Below, one piece after another: positions 27,355 through 36,771 of a DNA stretch of 64,000 bases (positions within the stretch are counted from its first letter, which is position 1; the number at the start of each line of letters is the position of its first letter). The position numbers and the translations under genes are program-made. The notes beneath the pieces are model-generated. The model made no database searches and was not told the origin of the DNA. It saw only the letters and a list, made by a program, of their open reading frames with translations. The stretch comes from Pseudomonas crudilactis (lineage in GTDB: Bacteria > Pseudomonadota > Gammaproteobacteria > Pseudomonadales > Pseudomonadaceae). The stretch is from positions 372,001 to 436,000 of the forward strand of contig NZ_WXVV01000001.1 of assembly GCF_013433315.1 (NCBI RefSeq), read 5' to 3'.

Positions 27355-28332
27355 ATGACTGACGAGACCAGCGGAACCACACGTCGAGGCTTGATCACTA
27401 CCGGGGCCATGGCCGCTACCCTCGCGGTGGCGTTGCCTGCACTGGCGGCGCAGTCAACACAGACGACCGCGCCAACGGGCGGCAGAAGCGCTGGCAGTGC
27501 CAATGGCTCTGGATTGTTCACCGTCAAGGACGGTACGCAGATTTTCTACAAGGACTGGGGGCACGGCCAGCCGCTCGTTTTTCATCACGGCTGGCCGCTT
27601 TCGAGCGACGACTGGGATGCGCAAATGCTGTTTTTCCTCAACAAGGGCTTTCGGGTCATCGCCCATGATCGACGTGGTCATGGCCGCTCTTCGCAGACCG
27701 CTGTCGGCAACGAAATGAACACCTACGCCGCCGACGTTGCCGAGTTGATGGCGCACTTGAACATCCGTAACGCCGTGCACATCGGCCACTCCACCGGCGG
27801 TGGCGAGGTGGCGCGTTATGTGGCGCGTCATGGTCGCGGTCGTGTGGCCAAAGCCGTATTGATCGGTGCTGTCCCGCCGCTGATGGTGCGCACCGCGAAC
27901 AATCCGGGCGGCATCGCACTGGACGTGCTCGATGGCTTGCGCAAAGCAGTAGCGGAAAATCGCACGCAGTTTTATCGGGATTTCCCAAGTGGCCCGTTCT
28001 ATGGGTTCAACCGCCCAGGCGCCAAAGTCAGCGAAGCGATCATTGAAAACTGGTGGCGCCAGGGCATGAGCGGAGGGGTCAAAGCGCAGTACGACTGCAT
28101 TCGTGCATTCTCCGAAACCGACTTCACGGATGACTTGAAAACTATCGATGTGCCGACCCTGGTACTGCACGGCGAAGATGACCAGATCGTACCGATCGCC
28201 AACTCGGCTCAGCTGTCGATCAAACTGCTCAGGCACGGCACGCTGAAAACCTATCCCGGCCTGCCCCACGGCATGTGCGCCACCCACGGCGAACAAATCA
28301 ATGCGGACCTGCTGGCGTTCATCAACGCTTGA
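27355..28332 (+). CDS. Tat-exported alpha/beta hydrolase (non-heme chloroperoxidase-like)
   Basis: 325 residues from ATG 27355 (AAAGGG upstream); longer in-frame starts lack support. N-terminus [20 protein letters not shown] is a twin-arginine signal with cleavage near ALAAQ. The domain has [13 protein letters not shown] (oxyanion region), the nucleophile elbow IGHSTGGGE, acid GEDDQIVP and His in LPHGMCATH, the layout of cofactor-free haloperoxidases and esterases. Likely periplasmic hydrolase. It precedes a convergent LysR gene and the signalling region. Physiological substrate unknown. Confidence 0.85.
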   Translation: MTDETSGTTRRGLITTGAMAATLAVALPALAAQSTQTTAPTGGRSAGSANGSGLFTVKDGTQIFYKDWGHGQPLVFHHGWPLSSDDWDAQMLFFLNKGFRVIAHDRRGHGRSSQTAVGNEMNTYAADVAELMAHLNIRNAVHIGHSTGGGEVARYVARHGRGRVAKAVLIGAVPPLMVRTANNPGGIALDVLDGLRKAVAENRTQFYRDFPSGPFYGFNRPGAKVSEAIIENWWRQGMSGGVKAQYDCIRAFSETDFTDDLKTIDVPTLVLHGEDDQIVPIANSAQLSIKLLRHGTLKTYPGLPHGMCATHGEQINADLLAFINA

Positions 28333-28370
28333 GACAGACCGATAGCCGGAAAGCGCGTGCACATGGCAAT

Positions 28371-28399
28371 AAAAAGCTCCGATTGAATCGGAGCTTTTT
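28371..28399. terminator. Bidirectional intrinsic terminator
   Basis: AAAAAGCTCCGA (28371-28382) pairs with TCGGAGCTTTTT (28388-28399). It has T-runs on both strands, serving the hydrolase (+) and the LysR gene (-). Confidence 0.9.
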
Positions 28400-28432
28400 A
28401 TTGGCTCGACGATGATTTGGCCCGACGTCAGC

Positions 28433-29407
28433 CTACCTCGCCGCCAATAACGTCGAACCGATGCGCGAGGGCGTTGAAGATTTTGGCACCACCTGCAATT
28501 CAATAGGCACTCCGAGGAACGCCTGGCACCGCGAACGCAGCCAGCGTTGCCCGGCATCGTTGTGCGCCGCGGCACGCCAGACCATCGTAAGCTCCTGCAC
28601 CGGCAGTGGCAGCGGCACGGGTTCGGCTCTGACGCCCTCCACCGAGACCATCGCCCTAGCGACATAATCCGGGACGATAGCCAGCATCTCGCTGTGCGCC
28701 AGCAGTCTGGGCAGCGCACTGAACTGCGGCACCGCCAACACCACTTTGCGGCGCCGATCCAGACGACTCAGGGCATGATCGGCCTGATCGGTGGCGTTGC
28801 CCATGCAAGACACAACGGCGTGCGGACGTTGGCAGAATTCATCCAGGTCCAATTCGCCGGGACGATCATCCGTGCGCAGGAGCATTGGCCGGATCGGGCG
28901 CAGCACCTTGCGGCGCGCGCTGGCTGGCAAATCGAGTGTGTGGCTGATGCCCAGCGAGATTTCGCCGTTGAACAGCCGCTGTGACATTTGTTGCTGGTCG
29001 ACGCGCAGCACGATCAACGTGATGTTCGGCGCCTCGGCACGCAGATGCCGCAACAATCGGGGCAGCAACGCGTATTCGACATCATCGGACAGACCGACCT
29101 GAAACGTCGCGTCACTGGTGCAGGGTTCGAACGATTGGCATCGGTTCAACGCCGCGGCAATGCCATCCAGTGCCGGCGTCAGATTGGCGAAAATTTCTTC
29201 CGCCCGCGCCGTGGGCTCCATCAATCTGCCAGCACGCACGAACAACGGGTCATCGAACAAATGGCGCAAGCGGCCCAACGCGGCGCTGATGCTCGGCTGA
29301 CCGAGAAACAGTTTTTCACCGACGCGGCTGACATTGCGCTCATGCATCATTGTCTCGAACACCACCAGCAGATGAATGTCGATGCGACGCAGATCATTTC
29401 TGTTCAT
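28433..29407 (-). CDS. LysR-family transcriptional regulator
   Basis: 324 residues from ATG 29407. The winged HTH at 8-65 reads LRRIDIHLLVVFETMMHERN then GQPSISAALGRLRHLFDDPL, in the NodD/LinR-like subgroup (DDPLFVRAG). The rest is a type 2 periplasmic-binding effector domain. It is convergent with the hydrolase gene, which it may control. Its promoter, 29542 down to 29489, carries the same module as three other genes of the region, so it appears to belong to the FixJ-type regulon itself. Confidence 0.9.
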   Translation of the reverse strand: MNRNDLRRIDIHLLVVFETMMHERNVSRVGEKLFLGQPSISAALGRLRHLFDDPLFVRAGRLMEPTARAEEIFANLTPALDGIAAALNRCQSFEPCTSDATFQVGLSDDVEYALLPRLLRHLRAEAPNITLIVLRVDQQQMSQRLFNGEISLGISHTLDLPASARRKVLRPIRPMLLRTDDRPGELDLDEFCQRPHAVVSCMGNATDQADHALSRLDRRRKVVLAVPQFSALPRLLAHSEMLAIVPDYVARAMVSVEGVRAEPVPLPLPVQELTMVWRAAAHNDAGQRWLRSRCQAFLGVPIELQVVPKSSTPSRIGSTLLAAR

Positions 29408-29790
29408 GGAGTTCACCACCCGGCATGCGGCCATTGAGATCGACAGAGAGCACGCTCAGGTTACGGCGGTGCTCGCCGGTCGTCTGTGGTACATCGGGAC
29501 AGCACCATCATGCGTTAGGTGCAGGCTTTGATACCTCTGTATGAACCAGACAAAAAAAACCTGTGAAATAAACAACTTGCAGGTGACGGCAGGCAGAACA
29601 TGGAAACCGGGGATGGCGGTTTTTCCGGGTTTTTTGTCCTAGCCGATGCAGCGCTCGGCCAACTACGATACTGAACCGATTCTCTGCTCCCGCCCCCAAC
29701 AACAAACCAGAGCGCGCATGATCGACATCCGTCCATACCCTCTGCAAATACGCGCCGCGCGAATTCTGCGCCAAAGGAAATTGCAGTCAG
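29408..29790. other. Intergenic region between LysR gene and histidine kinase 1
   Basis: It holds the minus-strand promoter module at 29489-29542. The plus-strand part from 29543 to 29790 has an A-run (29552-29559) and no gene I can support; the promoter of the kinase must lie here, but I see no copy of the module facing plus. Confidence 0.5.
29489..29542 (-). promoter_or_regulatory. Shared regulon promoter module, copy 1 (LysR gene)
   Basis: Read on the minus strand: ATACAGAGGTAT box starting at 29542, a CACCTAACGCATG half-site region next, TGTCCCG and then ATGTAC starting exactly 48 bases after the box start (29494). Same register as the copies at 32082, 34521 and 39375. The ATGTAC should be the -10. 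Confidence 0.65.
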
Positions 29791-31278
29791 ATGCCGTTTA
29801 ACTCGAACCCAAGGCTGACGCGTCTGCTCGATGCCTCTCTCAAGCCGCTGGAAAACCTGTTGATCGGGTTTATGGCCGTGCTGGTGGCAGGCGGGATGTT
29901 CCTCGCCAATCAAGTCGATGTCGATTTCGCCTCCACTGCGCTTTACCTTGCGTTGCTGCTGTTGACCGCCAACTTGCTGACGATCGTCGGGGTGATCTAC
30001 ACGGTACTGCTGAGCATGTTGGCGCTGACGGTGATGTTTGTCTTTCAGGGCGGATTCGAGCAGCGGGAATCGACGGCACACTGGCTACGCGAACTGGCGG
30101 TGTTCGCAGCGATCGCGCTGCTGGCCTTGCGCGGCAAACAGGTGGCCGATCACCTGCGCCACAAAGAAGTTTATATGAGCGGCGCACAGCGCCTGAGCCA
30201 GACCGGCTGCTTCGGTTTTCGCGCAGACCTCACCCGCATCGGCTGGTCGCAACAGTCGGCAAGGATATTCGAGTATCCGTCAGACACGCCGCCCACCGTG
30301 GACATGATCCTCGCTCGCACCCACCCGGAGGACGTATCGCTGGTGCTGAACGCTTTGCAGAAAGCGTCGTGCCATGACGCAATGATCGAAGTCAGGTATC
30401 GCTTGTTGATGCCGGATGGGCGCGTCAGGCATTTGCACATGATCGCGACGCCGCTCTGCACCCGCCCTGATCGCTTCGAATACCTTGGGGCGCTGATGGA
30501 TGTGACCGCCATCGAACACGCTGAGGCCGCGCTGAGCCAGGCACAGATGCAACTCGCACATGTCAGTCGAGTGACCGCTCTGGGCGAATTGGCGGCGTCC
30601 ATCGCCCACGAAGTCAATCAACCACTGGCAGCGATTACCAGCAGTGGTGAGGCTTGCCGCAACTGGCTCAGCCGCCCGCAACCCGATCTGCCGGAAGCGC
30701 GCCAGGCGCTGGAGCGGATCATCGCCAGCGCCGATCGGGGCAGCGAGATCACGGCCCGGGTCAGGGCGCTGTCACAAAAATCCGCTCCGCTGCGGCGCAC
30801 CGAGTCACTTAACGACATCGTCAACGAGACCCTGCCTTTGGTCAGGCATGAACTGGCCGATCACGGGATCAGCGCTAAAATCGAGCTGACGGTTTTCGAC
30901 GGTCAGATCAGCGCCGACCGCGTGCAATTACAGCAGGTGATCATCAACCTGATCATCAACGCCTGCCAGGCGATGAGCACGGTGAACGCCGCGCCTCGGA
31001 CGCTGTTGCTGCGCACCTCGGTGAGTGACCGCGAGGCGCTGCTGGAAGTGGCCGATCAAGGCCCGGGTATCTGCGCCACTTTACTGGAACAGTTGTTCAC
31101 ACCGTTCTTTACGACCAAGGAGCACGGTCTGGGGATGGGCTTGAGCATCTGCCGCTCGATACTCGACGCCCATCAGGGGCGAATCTGGGCGAGCAGCACG
31201 GTCGGTCAGGGTAGCTCATTCATGTTTGCGTTGCCGCTGTTGGCCGTTAACGACCCCGGTTACGCCTCGGCGATCTGA
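29791..31278 (+). CDS. Membrane histidine kinase 1 (PAS, FixL-like)
   Basis: 495 residues. Three to four hydrophobic segments between about 22 and 118 (LIGFMAVLVAGGMFLA, ALYLALLLLTANLLTIVGVI), a PAS-like region (about 130-245, GAQRLSQTGCFGF through LGALMDVTA), then HisKA with phospho-acceptor SIAHEVNQPL and an HATPase with N-box NLIINACQAM, DQGPGI and GLGMGLSICRSI. It is the paralogue of kinase 2 at 32320, with identical stretches such as VQLQQVIINLIINACQAM. The FixJ-type regulator follows 27 bases after its stop and is its likely partner. Signal unknown. Confidence 0.9.
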   Translation: MPFNSNPRLTRLLDASLKPLENLLIGFMAVLVAGGMFLANQVDVDFASTALYLALLLLTANLLTIVGVIYTVLLSMLALTVMFVFQGGFEQRESTAHWLRELAVFAAIALLALRGKQVADHLRHKEVYMSGAQRLSQTGCFGFRADLTRIGWSQQSARIFEYPSDTPPTVDMILARTHPEDVSLVLNALQKASCHDAMIEVRYRLLMPDGRVRHLHMIATPLCTRPDRFEYLGALMDVTAIEHAEAALSQAQMQLAHVSRVTALGELAASIAHEVNQPLAAITSSGEACRNWLSRPQPDLPEARQALERIIASADRGSEITARVRALSQKSAPLRRTESLNDIVNETLPLVRHELADHGISAKIELTVFDGQISADRVQLQQVIINLIINACQAMSTVNAAPRTLLLRTSVSDREALLEVADQGPGICATLLEQLFTPFFTTKEHGLGMGLSICRSILDAHQGRIWASSTVGQGSSFMFALPLLAVNDPGYASAI

Positions 31279-31305
31279 CACAGTCAAACCTTTTGGGAAA
31301 AAGCA

Positions 31306-31956
31306 ATGAACCATCATCCCGTGCCGAACAAAAATCCAGGCGACCCCGTGGTCTACATTGTCGACGACGATCAAGCCCTGCGCGAATCCCTCGGCAGCCT
31401 GCTGCGCTCCATCGGTCTGCAGGTCGAGTTGTTCGGATCGGTCGCCCAGTTCATGCACCATCAGCGCCCGGATACCGTCAGTTGCCTGGTTCTTGATGTG
31501 CGCCTGCAAGGCAGCAGCGGTCTGGACTTTCAGAACGAACTGGCGATCGCCGGCATCAGCGTGCCGATTGTGTTCATCACCGGGCACGGGGATATCGCCA
31601 TGACGGTGCGCGCCATGAAAGCCGGTGCAGTGGACTTCCTGACCAAGCCGTTTCGCGAGCAAGACTTGATCGATGCCGTGTGCGCCGCTCACACCCGGGA
31701 CAAACAGCGTCGTGAGTCGGGCCGACACGCCGATGAATTACGGGCACGTCACGCTACGCTGACGGCTCGCGAGCAGACGGTCATGGCGCTGGCGGCCTCT
31801 GGCTTGATGAACAAGCAGATCGCCGGGGAAATCGGCCTCAGTGAAATCACCGTGAAAATTCACCGCGGCCAGGCCATGCGCAAGATGGGTGCGCGCTCCT
31901 TTGCCGATCTGGTGCGCATGTCCGAGGCCATTGCCGCTCAGCCGGCAAACCGCTGA
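31306..31956 (+). CDS. FixJ/NarL-type response regulator
   Basis: 216 residues. REC domain with acidic pair VDDDQ, phospho-acceptor Asp in LVLDVRLQG, Thr in FITGHGD and Lys in FLTKPF. C-terminal LuxR HTH with LTAREQTVMALAASGLMNKQ and SEITVKIHRG. It is adjacent to kinase 1. It is the only DNA-binding FixJ-type protein in the region, so the best candidate for the ATAC-N4-GTAT boxes. Confidence 0.92.
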   Translation: MNHHPVPNKNPGDPVVYIVDDDQALRESLGSLLRSIGLQVELFGSVAQFMHHQRPDTVSCLVLDVRLQGSSGLDFQNELAIAGISVPIVFITGHGDIAMTVRAMKAGAVDFLTKPFREQDLIDAVCAAHTRDKQRRESGRHADELRARHATLTAREQTVMALAASGLMNKQIAGEIGLSEITVKIHRGQAMRKMGARSFADLVRMSEAIAAQPANR

Positions 31957-31967
31957 TCGCACAACCC

Positions 31968-31992
31968 GCACGGTGTGTTCCCCACACCGTGC
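31968..31992 (+). terminator. Hairpin after the response regulator
   Basis: GCACGGTGTG (31968-31977) pairs with CACACCGTGC (31983-31992) around TTCCC. It is followed by TTCTC, not a clean T-run, so termination may be partial. Confidence 0.5.
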
Positions 31993-32319
31993 TTCTCACT
32001 GACAGCGTGTCAAAAGGCGCTGAAAATTCTGCGCGACAGCCCTTTGCGTTATCCCCTGCGCCGTCTGGCGCCCTGCCATTAATACCTGGGTATATCCGCG
32101 TCATACCTAGTCATGGCGGCAATGACCCAATGTAGCGGTGCCCTGCCCAGGCCGTTGCAATACCATCTTTTTTCATGGCAAACCCGTAGTTGGGGCGGCC
32201 AGCAACCCCTCATCGAAAACACCTTTCTTCCCTCGTCATTTTTCGTCTGTCAAAGAGTTTGCCCGGCATCAGCGATGATCTTGCGCGTGCCGTCCGATAG
32301 CAAAAACCCGGAATAAAAA
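31993..32319. other. Long leader of histidine kinase 2
   Basis: No gene seen. It holds promoter module copy 2 at 32082-32135, leaving about 180 bases of untranslated leader before the kinase. Confidence 0.5.
32082..32135 (+). promoter_or_regulatory. Shared regulon promoter module, copy 2 (kinase 2)
   Basis: ATACCTGGGTAT at 32082-32093, then TACCTAGTCATGG from 32104, GACCC, and AATGTAG with ATGTAG at 32130, 48 bases from the box start. It is nearly identical to the copy at 39375. Confidence 0.7.
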
Positions 32320-33774
32320 ATGTCTATCATCAAACGTCGCGCACAGTTTTTTTGTTCAGACGCCCTCGCCTGGCTGGCGGCCATCGCCGTCGGCAGCATG
32401 ATCTTCATTACCAACGCGTATCTGGAACTGGACGTCGCACCGACGTTGTTCTACATCACCCTGGTTTTCATGTCGGCGAGCATCTTCTCGGTGCCGGTCT
32501 TTCTCGCCGTTGCCCTCGGTTGCGTAACGATCCTCACCGCCAGTTTCATCGCTGACGAAGGCTATCGTGATTACAAGCTGATCGCCGCCTTCATCCGTTG
32601 TCTGATTGCGCTGACCACCATCAGTTTGCTGGCCCTGCGCAGCAAGCGTGCAACCGAAACGCTTAAGCGCAAAGAGGCGTTCTTTCTGGGCGCGCAACAA
32701 CTCAGTCATACCGGAAGCGTCGGTTTCATCATCCATGACGAAGTGACGGTAACGTGGTCGCAAGAGTCTTCACGGATTTTCGAGTACCCGCCGCACGTCG
32801 TGCCAACGCTGGCGCTGATTCAGGCGCGGACGCATCCCGATGATCTGCCCATTGTCGACAGTGTCGTGGAACAGGCCAGGCGTCAGAAAAGCCTGATCGA
32901 AGTCGAACATCGACTGGTCATGCCGGATGGCCGGACCAAATATGTACAAATGATCGCCAGCCCGCTGTTCAAGCACGGCACACGGACCGAGTACGCCGGC
33001 GCGTTGATGGATGTCACACAGTCCAGACAGGCCGAAGAAGCGCTGTTTCATTCTCAGGCAACCCTCGCCCACGTCACGCGGTTGACTTCAATGGGCGAAC
33101 TGGCCGCCTCCATTGCCCATGAAATCAACCAGCCGCTGGCAGCCGTCATCACCAGTGGCGAATCCTGCAAACGCTGGATCAATCGCCCCGTGCCCAATCT
33201 GGAAGAAGCGCGACGATCCCTGGACCGGGTCATTCAAAACTCCGCCCGAGTGTCCGATGTCATCACCTGTATCAGGGCGCTGTCGCGCCAGAGCGAAGTG
33301 CAGCGCAAAGTCGAAATCTTCGACGACATCGTCACCGATGCCTTGACGCTCATGCAGCACGACATTGCGCTGCACGACGTCCGCACGCACGCGCAGCTCG
33401 GCGCCCCGGACGCGTTGATAAAAGGAGACCGGGTGCAACTGCAGCAAGTCATCATCAATCTGATCATCAATGCCTGCCAGGCCATGGCCAATGTTCATGA
33501 CCGGGCGCGCGTGCTCCGCATTCACACCTCGGTACAACAGGACGAAGCCGTGCTCGAAATCGCCGACTCCGGTATCGGTATTGCCGAGGACATCCTGCCT
33601 TCACTGTTCGACCCGTTCTTCACCACCAAACCCACCGGGCTGGGCATGGGCCTGTCGATCTGCCGTTCGATCATTGAATTTCACGGTGGTCGCATCTGGG
33701 TCAACAGTGACGAGGGGCTCGGCACGCAGTTCATGTTTGCGATTGCGCTGAACTCGCTCAGGCTCGAAAAATGA
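32320..33774 (+). CDS. Membrane histidine kinase 2 (paralogue of kinase 1)
   Basis: 484 residues with the same layout as kinase 1: N-terminal membrane segments (AVGSMIFITNAYLEL, LFYITLVFMSASIFSVPVFL), a PAS-like region around 125-240 (GAQQLSHTGSVGF, IFEYPPHV), HisKA SIAHEINQPLAAVITSGESC and HATPase NLIINACQAM, DSGIGIA, GLGMGLSICRSI. Its own gene carries the module promoter, so it may amplify the system. The HTH-less GlxA gene follows 42 bases later in the same direction. Confidence 0.9.
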   Translation: MSIIKRRAQFFCSDALAWLAAIAVGSMIFITNAYLELDVAPTLFYITLVFMSASIFSVPVFLAVALGCVTILTASFIADEGYRDYKLIAAFIRCLIALTTISLLALRSKRATETLKRKEAFFLGAQQLSHTGSVGFIIHDEVTVTWSQESSRIFEYPPHVVPTLALIQARTHPDDLPIVDSVVEQARRQKSLIEVEHRLVMPDGRTKYVQMIASPLFKHGTRTEYAGALMDVTQSRQAEEALFHSQATLAHVTRLTSMGELAASIAHEINQPLAAVITSGESCKRWINRPVPNLEEARRSLDRVIQNSARVSDVITCIRALSRQSEVQRKVEIFDDIVTDALTLMQHDIALHDVRTHAQLGAPDALIKGDRVQLQQVIINLIINACQAMANVHDRARVLRIHTSVQQDEAVLEIADSGIGIAEDILPSLFDPFFTTKPTGLGMGLSICRSIIEFHGGRIWVNSDEGLGTQFMFAIALNSLRLEK

Positions 33775-33816
33775 ATGTTATCCACCCTCGCCATGCGGCG
33801 TTAAGGAGCTTCGGCA

Positions 33817-34509
33817 GTGCCTAATCCAGAAAACGCTCACCGCGCAAAATGCGCCGATCCTCGCACCATCATTTTTGTTGCCTATGGGCAAATGGGCCTG
33901 CTGGACCTGACCGGTGCCCAGACGGTTTTCTGGGCGGCGACCCGCTGCCTGGCCGACCTCGGATTACCCGGATATGTGCTGCACACGGCCAGCCTGCACG
34001 GTGGCCCGGTCCGCACGGGTGAAGGTCTTGTCGTCCAGACCTTGCGTCTGGACGATCTGCTTGATGAGCCGATCAATACACTGATCGTTCCCGGCTCGCC
34101 GCACATTCGCCAGGCACTGATGGACAGCGCGCCACTGGTGGACTGGCTGCGTGTCGCCTTCGGCAAGGCCTGGCGTACCACCTCCGTGTGCAGCGGCGCC
34201 TTTTTTCTGGCTCGCGCCGGCTTGCTCGACGGCTTGCGAGTCGCGACGCATTGGCTGATGGCAGACCTGTTCGAGCAGATGTTTCCGCGGGTCGAACTTG
34301 ACCGCGAAGCGATTTTCGTCGAGCAGGCTCCGGTGTGGACTTCCGCTGGTGTCAGTGCCGGAATCGACCTGGCGCTGGCGCTGGTCGAGGCCGATAACGG
34401 TCGTGATGTGGCCATGCAGGTCGCCCGGCGCATGGTGGTTTACTACCGGCGCCCGGACAATCAGGAACAATGGAGTCCGTTGTTGCAATCGCAATATGCA
34501 ACCGACTGA
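33817..34509 (+). CDS. GlxA-type DJ-1/PfpI domain protein lacking the AraC HTH
   Basis: 230 residues from a GTG with AAGGAG eight bases upstream. It is the DJ-1/PfpI-like ligand domain (YGQMGLLDLTGAQTVFWAAT, SVCSGAFFLARAGLL with nucleophile-position Cys) found in GlxA-family regulators, but it ends just after the domain (QSQYATD), before any AraC HTH. Its paralogue at 37810-38829 keeps the HTH. It may bind a ligand or sequester its paralogue; inference only. The ending is natural, not a visible frameshift. Confidence 0.8.
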   Translation: MPNPENAHRAKCADPRTIIFVAYGQMGLLDLTGAQTVFWAATRCLADLGLPGYVLHTASLHGGPVRTGEGLVVQTLRLDDLLDEPINTLIVPGSPHIRQALMDSAPLVDWLRVAFGKAWRTTSVCSGAFFLARAGLLDGLRVATHWLMADLFEQMFPRVELDREAIFVEQAPVWTSAGVSAGIDLALALVEADNGRDVAMQVARRMVVYYRRPDNQEQWSPLLQSQYATD

Positions 34510-34520
34510 CGCCACGCCTC

Positions 34521-34574
34521 ATACCCCGGTATGAGGCGCCTGACCCCACGTGCTAGCCCGCCGTCTCAAGGTAG
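34521..34574 (+). promoter_or_regulatory. Shared regulon promoter module, copy 3 (34665 gene)
   Basis: ATACCCCGGTAT at 34521-34532, GACCCCACG half-site region near 34541 and AGGTAG at 34569-34574, 48 bases from the box start. The -10-like element departs from ATGTAG by one base. Downstream AGAAGTG is shared with copy 4. Confidence 0.55.
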
Positions 34575-34664
34575 AAGTGTTAACGGCAACACGTCGCCTT
34601 AAGCTGTTTACCACGCACCAACAAGTCACTTACCGCGCTGACGCGCCAGCCTGAGACGGTTGTC

Positions 34665-35186
34665 ATGAACGCACCGCAAACGCTATACCGGATCAGTCAT
34701 CCGCTGCGCATCAGCCGTTATGGCGCGCATATATCCTTGTCCACCGCCGCGCGTATTGATGTTATCGACGCCCTTACGCAGACACTGCGCACAACGGTGA
34801 GCATTCAGGCGCAGCTCGAATGCATTGAGAAAAAACTGCATAACGTCAGTTTCCGGCCAGTCCAGCAAATGTTTTGCAAACTCGCTCGCGCCAATGCCAA
34901 CTACACCCAGTTCCTCGTTACCGGTATCGCTGACCTGGGTGGTTACACGCAAGCCGAGGGGCTTTACAGCCTGAGCGGGGCCACCGAGACCCAGTGTTTC
35001 GCCGACTGCCTGGCCGACATCTGTCGAGGTGTGCGCCGGCTACAGGTCACGGACGCAATGCTGCGCGAGTTTCGCGAGTGTGCGATCGCCAATAAAGACC
35101 CTGCCAGTAAAAGGCTCTTCGAAGAATGCACTCGGCGCAACGCGCAGTTTCTTTCCCTGATCAAGAACAACTTGCCCCATGAATAA
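34665..35186 (+). CDS. Hypothetical helical protein, 173 residues
   Basis: Starts MNAPQTLYRISHPLRI. Mostly helical with no signal or membrane segment; Cys residues scattered (ECIEKK, MFCKLA, QCFADCLADIC, EECTRR). I do not recognise a family; ferritin-like folds could give such a pattern, but no iron-ligand motif is obvious. It is cotranscribed with the receiver gene at 35212 and under module copy 3. Confidence 0.6.
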   Translation: MNAPQTLYRISHPLRISRYGAHISLSTAARIDVIDALTQTLRTTVSIQAQLECIEKKLHNVSFRPVQQMFCKLARANANYTQFLVTGIADLGGYTQAEGLYSLSGATETQCFADCLADICRGVRRLQVTDAMLREFRECAIANKDPASKRLFEECTRRNAQFLSLIKNNLPHE

Positions 35187-35211
35187 CCAGGGTAAAGACG
35201 CAAGGTCTGCC

Positions 35212-35586
35212 ATGTTCAAATCCGCAGTAATTGCAGTCGTCGATGACGATGAACGTATGCTTGTTTCTCTGGACAGTCTATTGCGCGCATACGGCTATAC
35301 CGTAAAGACTTACAGCAGTGCATTGGCGTTTCTTGATACGGCTGACTGCGAGCACACCGATTGCCTGATTTCCGACATCCAGATGCCCGGCATGTGCGGA
35401 GTCGAACTGTACGAGGCACTGGCGGCGAAGAATGCTCATATTCCGACCCTGTTCATCACGGGAAAGCCTGGCCTGCCCCCGCAGTTCAGTGCCAGGGTCA
35501 GGAAACCGGAAGGTTACTTTTCCAAACCATTCGACACTCAGGCGCTTTTGGCCTGTATTGAGCGGGCGTTGAAGCGCGGGCGTTGA
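35212..35586 (+). CDS. Single-domain response regulator (receiver only)
   Basis: 124 residues from ATG 35212 (AAGGT upstream), the start that lines up with its paralogue at 38987; an earlier ATG at 35179 is possible. REC signatures: VVDDDE, CLISDIQMPG with acceptor Asp, FITGKPG, YFSKPFD. No output domain. Probably a phosphate sink or shuttle for the kinases here. Confidence 0.88.
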   Translation: MFKSAVIAVVDDDERMLVSLDSLLRAYGYTVKTYSSALAFLDTADCEHTDCLISDIQMPGMCGVELYEALAAKNAHIPTLFITGKPGLPPQFSARVRKPEGYFSKPFDTQALLACIERALKRGR

Positions 35587-35695
35587 TGGCGAAACTGCCA
35601 GCCTGCTTGCGTTGGCGTCGCCTCAGCCAGCGTCGATGTTGGTTCGCTGGCAAGCTCTCAGGGTTTAGTCGCGACCATTGAATGTTTAATCCTGC

Positions 35696-35763
35696 AAAAA
35701 AAACGGCACGCTGCGATCTTTGGATCTTGTCATTTGAAACAAGATCAACGATCGCAGCGTGCC
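35696..35763 (-). terminator. Long hairpin terminator for the MBL-fold gene
   Basis: GGCACGCTGCGATC (35705-35718) pairs with GATCGCAGCGTGCC (35750-35763), with an inner GATCTTGT/ACAAGATC pair. The minus strand continues into eight T. The sequence type resembles intergenic repeats common in P. fluorescens genomes. Confidence 0.75.
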
Positions 35764-35802
35764 ACAGTGTCTACAGAGCCTTACCGTTACCCGGTTGGCT
35801 CA

Positions 35803-36771
35803 TCAGTAATCCCAGAACGCCGCAATCCAGCGGAACGCCTCACCGTCGACGGCCACGCGACCGACCGAAGGGAACGGCAAGTGGGTGGCGACGAACCATT
35901 CGCCGCTTGCCGCCGCCTCCCGCATCAGGCGAACCCGGACGCGGACCGACTCCTCGGGATCGTGCTCAAAGCCGTTGTGCCAGTCAGGATGTTCGAACGC
36001 CACCGGAAACAATGCATCGCCGGCAAAGGTCAGGCGCTCCCCGCCGGAGTTCACGTAAACGACGCTATGTCCCGGTGTATGACCACCGGTGAGTTTCACC
36101 ACCACACCGGGCGCCACCTGATATTCGTCATCAAATGTACGGACGTTACCGCGGTAAGCCTCGATAAACTGATTGGCGGTCGCGCGCAGTACATCCGGCA
36201 CGGGTGTCGGCATGACGGTCTGGGTGAAATCCGGCGTTTCCCAGAACGCCACCTCGATTGCCGAAACATGCACGCGTACGTCCGGACGCAGCTGGTTCTT
36301 CACTTCGTCGACCAGCAATCCGCCGACGTGGTCCATGTGCATGTGGGTGATCACTATGTCCGTCACCGCGCCAAGATCAATGCCAGCGGCTTGCAGGCGC
36401 TTGGGCAATTGCCCGGCACGCGGGAAACCGGGAAACTGCCCGCCCAGCCCGGCATCGACAAGAATGATCTGTTCACCGCTGCGAATCACCAGCACGTTCA
36501 AGGCCCAGTCAAATGCATCCGGCCCCAGATACATGTCCTTGAACCAGGCGGCGCGCGCGGCCGGATCGGCGTTGGTAGACATGGTCGATGTCGGCAGAGG
36601 CAGCACGCCATCGCTGATCACGACCACATCAATGTCGCCTACCCGCAGCGCGTAACGCGAAGGAACCAGCTCCTGCACGCCGCCGAAGGTCGACGTGATG
36701 GGCTGGCCGGATGAAGTTTGCGGTGCAAAGTCTTGCTGATACGCCGCAGAGTGGTTCAGATACGTTGACAT
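35803..36771 (-). CDS. MBL-fold metallo-hydrolase
   Basis: 322 residues with the metallo-beta-lactamase signature THMHMDHVGG (HxHxDH), later GGHTPGHSV, FAGDALFP and a C-terminal His (ATHLPFP). The long N-terminal segment and DAGLGGQFPGFPRAG fit quorum-quenching or esterase-like members, but function is not readable. No signal peptide. AGGAG lies 7-8 bases before the ATG. An inverted ATACCCGCGTAT box lies 125 bases upstream. Confidence 0.88.
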   Translation of the reverse strand: MSTYLNHSAAYQQDFAPQTSSGQPITSTFGGVQELVPSRYALRVGDIDVVVISDGVLPLPTSTMSTNADPAARAAWFKDMYLGPDAFDWALNVLVIRSGEQIILVDAGLGGQFPGFPRAGQLPKRLQAAGIDLGAVTDIVITHMHMDHVGGLLVDEVKNQLRPDVRVHVSAIEVAFWETPDFTQTVMPTPVPDVLRATANQFIEAYRGNVRTFDDEYQVAPGVVVKLTGGHTPGHSVVYVNSGGERLTFAGDALFPVAFEHPDWHNGFEHDPEESVRVRVRLMREAAASGEWFVATHLPFPSVGRVAVDGEAFRWIAAFWDY

